Below are positions 51,015 through 61,320 of a stretch of DNA of 63,767 nucleotides, piece by piece. The notes below the pieces were generated by a model, which was not told where the DNA came from, did not search any database, and worked only from the letters and a program-made list of their open reading frames with translations. This DNA is from Circinella minor (lineage: Eukaryota; Mucoromycota; Mucoromycetes; Mucorales; Lichtheimiaceae): contig JAEPRB010000228.1 of NCBI GenBank assembly GCA_016758965.1, forward strand, positions 1 through 63,767. The letters run 5' to 3'. The number at the start of each line of letters is the position of its first letter. The stretch's first letter is position 1. A program made the position numbers and the translations under genes.

Positions 51015-51826
51015 ATGGTAAGGTTTTTTACTATATCAAAAGAAAAAAGTTGTTGTCATTTTTTTTTTATTTATAATTAATCATTAATTGTTATTATTAT
51101 CAGTCTCTTCAAATTGCTCCTTCGTCTCAACCCAATAACGTTGCTAAATCTACTTTTGACACAAAACACGCCGAACTTGGTGGTCATGATGCACTTCGAT
51201 ACGGTACACGTTCCATTAAGACTGAAGTCTTACCTGGTCATCCTCTTCAACAACGATTGGAAAACGTAAATAATAATTATTAGAAAAAGAAAAAAAAATA
51301 GTCGAGGAATTGAAATGGCCTGTATATATATATATGAGGAGTGTATGTATCGCTTAATAATAATCCCCTTCTTATTTATTATTATTAGTGGAATGAATCA
51401 CAATGGGAACTCAAGTTAAATATGGCTCGTCAAGTACATGGTATGCATGCACCTATTCGTATGATGATGGAACGAGATATTGTTAGCCAGGTAAAAAAAA
51501 AAAATTACATATGCATTGTAAAAAAAAATTAAAAAAATGGATTGAATATTATATATATATATATATATCTAACGAGATTATATATATTATAGCGTCAACG
51601 AATGCCTGTATTACCATCATCTAATCTTCATTTAGATGTCCTTATGGGTAAAGATGAAACTATTGACTTTGAAGACTTTTTGAATGGTAAGAAAAAAAAA
51701 TATAAGAATGAGATAATTTGGCATGAAATTTATATATATTCTTCTTTTATAATAGATCCTGCCATGTCGACGGATACTTTAGATATTCATGCTGCAATGG
51801 AACACAAGCTTAACCTTAAGATTTAA
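51015..51826 (+). CDS. Proteasome maturation factor UMP1/POMP
   Basis: Five exons: 51015-51017, 51104-51265, 51389-51490, 51593-51686, 51756-51826; 143 residues, normal for UMP1. The chaperone joins half-proteasomes, coordinates beta-subunit processing and is the first substrate of the finished 20S particle. Key segments: HDALRYGTRS, LPGHPLQQRLENW, WELKLNMARQVHGMHAPIR and LPSSNLHLDVLMGKDETI. The first coding exon is just the ATG, followed at once by the intron (GTAAGG); the second exon opens with SLQIAPSS. This start is supported because it gives the right phase and size. Confidence 0.93.
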
Positions 51827-52159
51827 GATCATCTTTTTTTTTTATATATACATAAAAAAAAAAAAAAACCCCACCTCCCGTTTTACCCTATTTCTTTCAC
51901 CTTACAAAACCATTTTATTTTTCCTTAAAAATAACGAGATATTTTATATATATAAATGAAATGTGATATATAAAAGTTGTTATGGTTTATTTTATTTTTT
52001 ATTTTTGGATTAAAAGAAAAGAAAAGAAGGAAAAAGGGTATTATTGATTTTTAAAACAAAAAATGGATGGCAGTAACTTTTTTTTTATGTTGCCCTTTGA
52101 ACCTAAGTTTATCAAAAAAAAAGAAAAGTTAAATATACTATTTCTCATACTAAGTAATA
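51827..52159. other. Convergent 3' regions of UMP1 and CFAP20
   Basis: AT-rich spacer with A and T runs between two genes reading toward each other. No gene is seen. Confidence 0.5.
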
Positions 52160-53049
52160 TTAAATAATACTCACAGGTAAAAATAACTTAAATTCAGCAG
52201 GTAATTCTTCTTCAGCATATAATCGATCTGTAAAATAAATACGGCGTAAACGACAATTGGCATGAACAGTAACACGTGTTGTCTCCACATAATTTGTCCC
52301 ATAAGCACGTTTGACATAATCTGCCAAATTAAATACAATTTGATTCCATCCTGGATCCAAACGCATAGGCATGGTTGTAATATAAGGTTTAACGCGTGTT
52401 GCTACTTGATAATTGGATGCACGAAATCGTCTTGTTTCACCTTTATCATCCAATACTTGTATTTCAAATGAAAAGTATTTGCCCAAATTTTTTGCTATAA
52501 GAACAATAAAAGGTAATTTGATACCTAACGTACGATCTAATAATGCAGGACAAGTAATATATGTTTCTGATAAATTGGGTGATAATAATTCAATTACTTT
52601 CGAACTAATTAATTCATCGTCGACCATTTGAACATAAGATTGTTTTTCTTTTAATTTTTTATCATTATCGTCTTCGTCGTCGTCAGAATCATTATCGTCA
52701 GTGCCATCGTTATTGTTATTATTAGGATCGTCCATACGAATGGTAGGTGCTAGTTGTGTATGCCATAATTGTAATGGTTCAGTACTAAAAGAAATTTATA
52801 TCAAAAAAAAAAAAAAAAAAGGTTTAATCTTTTTGTGTGTCAAAAAAAAAAATAAATAAATAGAAATCTGTTTTTTTTTTATTTACCCAAGACTATAAAG
52901 AATAGAAAGAAATCCAGACTGTTTTTATGTTTTATAGCATTTATGTTAGCTTGAATTCTTTAATAATTAATTCGTAAAAGAATATATATATCCATGATTA
53001 CTATTTGACCCGGTTAGGAGAAACGTGCCTGAAAAGTGTTTTTAAACAT
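52160..53049 (-). CDS. CFAP20/BUG22 family (cilia- and flagella-associated protein 20)
   Basis: Three exons on the minus strand: 53049-53029 (MFKNTFQ), 52918-52887 ([11 protein letters not shown]) and 52784-52160; 225 residues against about 193 in animals. The ends match the family closely: [68 protein letters not shown] and [12 protein letters not shown] 30-residue Asn/Asp-rich insertion follows the first conserved strand. The first intron starts with GC (GCACGT); no GT choice keeps phase. BUG22 is an inner-junction microtubule protein in cilia, but plants and animals also have non-ciliary, nuclear or microtubule roles. The short first exon matches known CFAP20 starts exactly, so the model is strong. 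Confidence 0.9.
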
Positions 53050-53497
53050 AATTTTTTTTTTTTTTTACAAGTGGGTTAAAAAAGTTAAAAAAGAAATGGG
53101 AAACTTTCCCAAAATTGGAGCATTATAACTATAAAATTTTGGATGGGGGGGTGTCTCCGATTTGCTAGTTCTTTTATACTTATATAATTAAAATATTATA
53201 TCTTGTATGTAAATACTTTCACTACTTAGTATATAATCTACGTATTAGATAGATGAATAAACTTCTTTCAAATTAGCAATGGAATTTATAAAATGTTTCA
53301 GATTAAAATATCTTATTATAGTCCCCTAGGAGTTAAAGGTCATCCTCTCTCTCTCTCTTTTGACAAGGGATTTTTTTTTTTTTGGATCTTTTTTGAAACA
53401 TTGGACGTTTTTTTTTTATCTATCCCTTTTTTTCTTTTCTAATCACACCCTTTTTTTTAAAAAAAAAAGATTTTTCATGTTATAAGATTTTAAATAT
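53050..53497. other. Divergent promoter, CFAP20 (-) and PDR transporter (+)
   Basis: About 450 bases of AT-rich sequence with T runs and a CT patch near 53345. No known PDR response element is seen. Confidence 0.5.
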
Positions 53498-56400
53498 ATG
53501 GATGGAGAAAAATTAAACGTTAGTCATAATAACGTTGATTATAATCAAAATCAATCACAAGATATTGAATCAGCTCCTCGTGCTTCATATGCTGGAACTG
53601 CAGAAACTTGTGTTGAACCAGAATGTGGTCACGAGGATACCTATGGTGAACCTGATGCAAATCAAGTCGATGTTAACAGTAAATATTTTTTTTTAATGAG
53701 ATAATATGAATATAAATTATAGAGTTGATATGGATTAAAACTGTTTATTCCTTTAAATTAGATGCTATTAGTGAATATCATCATTTAAAACGTGAATTAT
53801 CGACTATTAGTCGTAAAAAAACGCAACATCGTCGTCCAAGTGTTACACTTGAAGAAGGCGGTGAAGAATCTACAAAGGATGAATTCAATTTAACAGAGTT
53901 TATGAACGGGTTTAATGAAGAAGCTAGTCAATCTGGTATTAAACTAAAAAGATTAGGAATTGTTTGGAAGCACCTTGTTGTCAAGGTAAAAAAAAAAAAA
54001 AAAAAAAAAAAATGCCTACTCTATTAATTTTATAACCACTTGATCCGTGTTAGAATCTAATACATATCTATATAAAAAAAAATAGGGTTGGGGAGCTGAT
54101 GCTAATACAATAGCAACCAATTTAAATGTTCTCACAAAGTTATTTCAACCATGGAAACTATTGGGTATTGGAAAAAAATGTTCTAAAAAAACCATCTTAC
54201 ATGGTATAACTGGATTTGTAAAAGAAGGTGAAATGTTATTAGTCTTGGGTAGACCTGGTTCTGGTTGTACTTCCTTTTTAAAAATCTTGGCTAATGTACG
54301 TCAACAATATACTGATGTGGAAGGTGAAGTTAATTATGGTGGAATTGATGCAATTACTTTTGGTAAACGTTATCGTGGTCAAGTCGTTTATAATGAAGAA
54401 GAAGATCAACATTACCCAACGTAATTTGCAATTATATATATATAGCTCTCTTATTATTCTCTTCTACTATAAATAACATTAAACTAAAAAAAAAAAAATG
54501 AAATATTTATTAGGTTGACAACTAAACAAACATTACAATTCGCATTACGTTGCAAAACCCCTGGTAAACGATTATCTAATGAAACCAAAAAGGTCTTTGT
54601 TCAGCGTGTCATTTATGTCCTTGGAAATATGCTTGGTTTGACAAAACAAATGAATACAATGGTCGGTAATGCGTTCATTCGTGGACTTTCAGGCGGTGAA
54701 CGTAAACGACTTTCTATTGCTGAAGTCATGACCACATTAAGTACCATCACATGTTGGGATTGTTCCACCCGTGGTCTTGATGCTGCTTCTGCTCTTGATT
54801 ATGTTCGTTCTCTTCGTATCATGACTGATATATTTAAAAAGACAACCATATCTACTTTATACCAAGCATCCGATAGTATTTACAAACTATACGACAAAGT
54901 ACTTGTTCTTGACGATGGTTACTGTATTTATTTTGGTCCTACCAATCAAGCCAAAAAATACTTTGAAGATTTAGGGTACCATTGTCCCATGCGAAAATCG
55001 ATACCGGATTTCTTGACAGGTCTTTGTAACCCATTGGAACGAGAAATCAAACCTGGATTTGAAGACACTGCTCCAAAACATTCTTCCGAATTTGAACAAT
55101 GTTATCGTCACTCTCAAATATACCAAGATATGTTAAGAGCACTGGAGGAATATGAACAAGAAATTAAAGAAACAAAACCAGCAGAAGAATTTGTGGAAGC
55201 TGTTCGTGCAGAACATCAAAAACGAGCTCCCAAAAAGTCGCCTTATACAACATCCTTTTATCAGCAAGTCAAGGCATTGATTGCACGTCAATTTCATTTA
55301 CAATTAAAAGATCGACAAGCATTGATTTCTCGTTATGGAACAATTTTAATTCAAGGTCTGATTACAGCTTCTTGTTTCTTTCAAATGCCAAAGACTGGTT
55401 TAGGTGCTTTTTCACGGGGTGGCGCTATTTTCTTTTCATTGTTGTTTAATGCTTTTATTTCTCAATCGGAACTTGCGGTATTTATGACGGGTCGATCGAT
55501 TTTGGAAAAGCATAAACATTTTGCAATGTATCGTGCTGGTGCTTTTTATCTTGCTCAAGTCATTCTTGATTTTCCATATGCCATTGTTCAAGGTATAGTA
55601 ATACAAGGGTTTAAAACGATGAGTGCCTGAAATGCTGTATTTACAATGTATATATATATATATATTGACACACATGCTTTTTTTTTTATTCTTTTATTCT
55701 ATACGTAGTGCTACTTTATGAAATATGTGCTTATTTTATAATGGGCCTTAATTTAAATGCGGGTCGATTTTTTACATTCTTTATTGTACTTGTATTTACA
55801 AATCTAATGATGAATGGTTTCTTTCGATTTTTTGGAAGTATTTCTACAAATTGGTATATGGCAACTCAAATTACTGGTGCAATATTAATTTCTATGGTGA
55901 CCTATACAGGTTACGTGATTCCATACCCAACAATGCATCCTTGGCTTTATTGGTAATTTACATTTTATTTTTATTGTTTCGTATCTTTTAATAGGTCATT
56001 ATTTTTTTTTTGTTAATCTAATATATATATATATATTTGTAATAGGATTTATTGGTTTAACCCACTTAGTTTCGCTTATCAGGCATTAATTAAAAATGAA
56101 ATGAAAGGTCAAATTTATTCTTGTGAAGGACCTGGTAATGCAGTACCTTATGGTCCTGGATATGATTGGCCATATAAAGTATGTACAATGAAAGGTGGAG
56201 CTCCAGGAGAGAACTTTGTCCTTGGTGACAATTATTTGATGACCACATTTATGTACAAAGTATCGTATAGGTGGGCTCCTGATTTTGTCGTGATTATCGC
56301 TTATTTTTTATTGTTTACTTTAATAACGGCTCTTGCAATGGAGTATCTTCATCCGAGTGGTACGGGTTCACTTACTAAACTCTATCTGCCTGGAAAAGCG

Positions 56401-58461
56401 CCTAAGCCAAGAACGAATGAAGAAGAAGAAGAACGGTTGCGTCGTCAAGAACAAGTCACTGATCAAATGAAAACAGCAAGTGAAGGAACTACATTTTCAT
56501 GGCATCATATAAATTATCAAGTTCCATTTAAAGGAGGTCCATTACATTTACTGAATGATATCTCTGGTATTGTTAAACCTGGTCATTTAACTGCTCTTAT
56601 GGGTTCTTCTGGTGCTGGTAAAACAACTCTTCTCGATGTATTGGCTAAACGTAAGACCATTGGTAAAGTAGAGGGTCGGGTCTACTTGAACAATGAAGCA
56701 TTAATGTCCGATTTTGAACGTATCACGGGTTACTGTGAACAAATGGATGTACATCAACCTGCTGTTACCGTCCGTGAAGGTCTCAGATTTTCTGCTTATC
56801 TACGTCAAGACAAAGAAGTTTCTTATGAAAACAAAAATGCTTATGTTGAACAAATCATTACACTTTTGGAAATGGAAGATATTGCGGATGCTCAGATTGG
56901 TAATGTGGATTCTGGCTCTGGTATTTCTGTTGAAGAACGGAAACGATTGACTATTGGTATGGAATTGGTTAGTAAACCCAAACTGTTATTTTTGGATGAA
57001 CCGACCTCTGGTTTGGATGCACAAAGTTCCTATAATATTGTTCGATTTATTCGTAAATTGGCAGATGCAGGCTGGCCTGTCTTATGTACAATTCATCAAC
57101 CTTCTGCCATCTTGTTTGAACATTTCGATCGTTTGTTATTGCTTGTTCGTGGTGGTAAAACGGCTTATTATGGTGAAATTGGTAAAGATTCACGTATTAT
57201 GATTGATTATTTTGAATCACGAGGAGGTCCGATATGTCCACCTGAAACAAATCCTGCTGAATATATTTTGGAAGTCGTTGGTGCTAAGCAGTCGAATAAG
57301 GAGGGTCAACAAATCAAAGACTGGGCACAATTATGGGCAGAATCAGATGAAGCTCAGCAATTAGAAGAAGAACTAGAAATGATTCATCAAAATGCGAATC
57401 AGAATCCACAAAGAACATCGCTTAAATATGCTACTGGTTTTTGGTATCAATTATGGATGGTTCATAAGCGAATGACTGTTGCTTACTGGCGATCCCCAGG
57501 TTACAACATGGGTCGATTTTTTACTTGTATGTTTATTTCCTTGATGATTGGGTTTAGTTATTGGAAAATGAGTTATACAAGTTCGGATATGCAAAATCGT
57601 GTCTTTGTTTTACTTTCTACTTTTCTTTTAGCTCAGACTTTGGTAAATATAAACTCTCTTCCTTGTTTGTTCTTCTTTGACATTTATAAAAAAAAAAAGT
57701 CAACTTATACTGATATACTTATATTATGTATACACATTTTTTAATCCGTACTAGATTATTTTGGCTCAACCTAAATTTATGACAGAACGACTTTATTTTC
57801 AACGTGATTATGCATCTCGCTATTATAGTTATTTACCATTTGGACTTACATCCATTTTGGTAGAAATACCTTATTGTATTTTCTTGAGTGCTTTCTTTAT
57901 GTTTGGTTTCTATTGGACTGCAGGTCTTTCAAATACGTCATATCAAGTGGGTTATTTTTTTATCATGATGGTTTTCTTTGTGTTCTGGGCTGTCACATTA
58001 GGATTTTTGATTGCTGCAATTTCAAAGACGCACTTGATGGCATGTAAGTTTTTTTTTTTTTAAGATATTTCTATATTCTACTATATATTCTATGCTACGA
58101 CTTAACGAACACTGAAAAAAATTATAATATTAATTTATGTATTTTTTTTTCTCTCTTTTTTATAAGCTGTCATTAATCCATTATTTATTTCTGTGCTTAT
58201 TTTATTTGCTGGTTTAATGCAACCTCCACAATCGATGCCTCACTTTTGGAGGTCATGGATGTATTGGCTTGATCCTTTTCATTAGTAAGCGCCTCTTTTT
58301 TTTTTCTATTTTATTCTCAATCAACGAAAATCTTGCACATGACTCATTGTAATTCTATTCTTTATATATAGCTATATAGAAGGTAAATATATATAAATAT
58401 AAAAGGAAGAATTTTCATAAAAAATCTTTGTTACGTACCTATAAAAAAAAAATATTAATCT

Positions 58462-58505
<44 letters not shown>

Positions 58506-59011
58506 AATGGATTAGGTTTAACGGTGAATGAAATGATGCATCTTCCAGTTCAATGTGATCAACGTGATCTTGTTACATTTAATCCTCCTCCTGGACAGAC
58601 ATGTGGTTCATATATGGAACGATTCCTTTCAAACCCACAAAGTACAGGTTATATTGATAATCCTGAAGATAGCTCTCATTGTAATTATTGTCAATTTTCT
58701 TCAGGGAAACAATATTATTCTATTACATTCCAATGGTCTGAACAACATCGTTGGAGAAATTTTGGTATGTATATCATAATTAATAGATAAAACATCTCTT
58801 TATTATCGGCCTTGTCTTGTCTTTTTTTTTTTTTTTTTTGATAATGATGATGGTAATGATTTTCTATAATTATATACTAAGAAACTAATGAGATCATCGA
58901 TTGTTTTTTTTTTAAATAATACGTAATATAGGTATTATCATTTGTTATTTTGCTTTCAATACTATTATCTTCCAAATCTTTGTATACTGGACACGAAAAG
59001 CGAGACGTTAA
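53498..59011 (+). CDS. PDR-type full-length ABC transporter (ABCG/CDR family)
   Basis: Eleven exons: 53498-53678, 53762-53985, 54086-54420, 54514-55592, 55709-55952, 56046-57642, 57755-58043, 58167-58284, 58372-58382, 58516-58764, 58932-59011; 1468 residues, standard for the family. Plasma-membrane exporters of this group pump hydrophobic compounds, including azole-like drugs, and may flip lipids. The order is NBD1-TMD1-NBD2-TMD2. NBD1 has the typical altered Walker A (GRPGSGCTS), signature LSGGERKRLSIAE and WDCSTRGLD, where most relatives have WDNSTRGLD. NBD2 has an intact Walker A (GSSGAGKTT), degenerate signature SVEERKRLT and LFLDEPTSGLD. The last extracellular loop keeps its conserved NPPPGQTC. 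Exon 9 has only 11 nt. Confidence 0.95.
58467..58502. repeat. (TA)n microsatellite in PDR intron 9
   Basis: About 36 bases of alternating TA between exons 9 and 10. Similar TA runs occur at 35656-35680, 49848-49871 and 50196-50224. Confidence 0.8.
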
Positions 59012-60450
59012 TAAGTTTTACGTAATAGATGGAAGGGGGTTTAAGAAAAAGATATAGATTTATGTATATAGATGTATTTTGTTTAATAACCTTCGATTCC
59101 ATTAATGATACAATTAATTATTATTTTATATACTACATATATTGTACAAAAAAGAATAAAGAAGGTATAATAAAAAATTATTACTTGTATATAAGTAATA
59201 TCAATGTGAAATTTATTCGTACTATAACAACTTTTTTTTTCTATCGTTACCTATTCGTACGAGCAATGAAAAGCAAAAGAGATAATCACATTTAGTCACT
59301 TCTCATTTTATATGTTTGCTTCCTTATATTAACGGTGATTATCAGATATGCAATAAAACAGAAAGTATTTATTCTTTATAGTCACCGTAATACGTAAGAT
59401 ATATTAATAAAGGAAATAAACAAAGAATGTATCTTTATTATTTCTTACATTACGTATTCTCAAATGACATTTCATTTCGATCAAAATATTGTTACATAAT
59501 TCCCAGGTTTCTGGATATATTTTTATAAAAAAAAAAAAAAATGATGTTCTGTTACGTATACTGAACTTACTAATAATGTTATGATAGTTGCTGTCATAAC
59601 TTTTATTTCCTGTTGTATAATATTAGTGGTTTCTATATAAACTTTACTTATGGTAAATCAGCATCATTTGAATAGGAACATTATTTAATGAAGAAAGTAC
59701 ATATTGCTCAAATCACATAGTTTGTTTACACATTGTAAAGGTTCAAATTGTAACTTGTGCAACTATTCAAACCTGTGTAAGTTATTTTATGTCTGACAAG
59801 GAGCATTCTCATTTTTTTTTTTTTTTTACAATTTGCAACTTTCAATGGGATACGTACAGAAGTTGAAAGTAGATCTTAAAGTTTAGTAAGAAAAAAGCTC
59901 CACATACGTAATGTTCTATGATATGTATTAAAAAAAAAGAAGAACGCCCAAGAAAATAGCAACTTTTATTATTTTTTTTGGGGTGGGGGTTGTAATATGG
60001 ATATTATGTACTTATTCCACCGTGAATATGTTAATTTAAAAAGGTTGGCGGAAATAGTGACAAGGCAAAAATTGTAGTGTCAGGAAATAGTCTTGATTTG
60101 AAGTGCGTGGAAACGTTTTTTGGTACGTTTTACATTCGAAAGATATGTTATACAATCTTGTGATAAGTACTATTATTTTAAGAGATGAGACCAGTAGACT
60201 TGTTAGCTTTAATAATATATATATATATTAATGAGGATATCGATCCTTTTATGTAATTAATAAAAACTCTACACATACCTTAAATATATAATATATTATC
60301 ATATTGTTCTTGTTTTTAATGCCTCAAGGTCTTGATTCTGTTCTGATTGCTGTAAAACATCAATCAACAAAACCTTTTGCAAAGCTGAAAGTTACACTTC
60401 ACCCAAAGTAGCCAAAAGAAAAAAAATAAGCATCCAGTCACTCATTCGCT
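59012..60450. other. Non-coding, downstream of the PDR gene
   Basis: AT-rich with six TACGTA sites. No exon or RNA gene is seen. Confidence 0.5.
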
Positions 60451-60463
60451 CGGAGATGCATAT

Positions 60464-60850
60464 ATTCGCCATAGAACACTTTGTGGGTATTCATGACTCG
60501 GTTCCATGGATGAGAACCTGGGAAGATGACAGTTTGCAACGCCATACGATACATTTTGATCATCATGACTTGGCTTTGTAACTTACTAAAACCTACGCTC
60601 TTATCATTACTCAAGGCAACGCCATACAATACTCTCTGATCGTCATGACTCGGCATTGTAGATCCAAAACCTAAGCAGGAATTTTGTTTACCAGAAAAAA
60701 GATCAGTGATCTGCGACACCAAAAAGGGTCGATTCGCCATAGAACTCTCCTTTGGTTCTTTTATGACTCGGCTTTCTTGCTTTGAGGAAGCCTAGTAAGA
60801 TACCTATACTAATCCATTCCTTCCTCCTCGGACCTCCCAGGTCCATCCTA
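60464..60850. repeat. Second tandem repeat, four hairpin-bearing copies
   Basis: Four copies share ATGACTCGG (or ACTTGG), starting near 60492, 60564, 60644 and 60762, each followed by a segment that ends in ACCT or GCCTA. Within copies the GG side and CC side can pair: GGTTC..GAACC in copy 1 and GGCTT..AAGCC in copy 4. Copies 2 and 3 also share GCAACGCCATAC, and copies 1 and 4 share ATTCGCCATAGAAC. The minus strand is open (60740-60438), but copies lie in different frames, so the repeat is unlikely to be protein-coding. Not recognised. Confidence 0.75.
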
Positions 60851-61320
60851 GAAGATTAAGATCACGTCACCTACGGTATCTCTATATATATAACCAAAAA
60901 ATATAATTGATTAATTAAATAAAGTACTTAGTTCTTTGTATAACAACTTGTATTTCTTTTGAACTACTGGTACGATAAACGAAATTACTCAATAGAAAAA
61001 ATGCACTTACTCTGCCACGCAATATATATACTCTTTTGTCCCTAGAGTAGTAAAGAATCGGAATAAATCTTGAACAAGGCGTATCGGTAATGGTAACTTT
61101 GTGAATGAAAAGATTTTCATATACAACAAAAAGTTAGTACAATAAAAATGTCATTTAAATCTGAATACTAAAAATATTCATTTTCGTATTGATATTAATA
61201 CCCATTCATCTTGTTCATCTCATTATCAAGTCATTACCTTGTTAACACAATTATACAACAACATAAGTATAGTCTGTACTTTACTTCATTCAAAACCAGG
61301 ATACAAGTCTTTGTTGCTTT
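60851..61320. other. Non-coding, no gene seen
   Basis: AT-rich spacer between the tandem repeat and the exon-like stretch on the minus strand. Confidence 0.45.

Noticed and set aside
52134..52170. Extra intron at the CFAP20 end (GTGAGT donor)
   Set aside because: The nearest acceptor would leave an intron of about 25 bases, and splicing removes the conserved Val of the LPV end.
60438..60740. 100-residue minus-strand ORF over the second tandem repeat
   Set aside because: The DNA repeats fall in different reading frames of the ORF, so the open frame is probably incidental.
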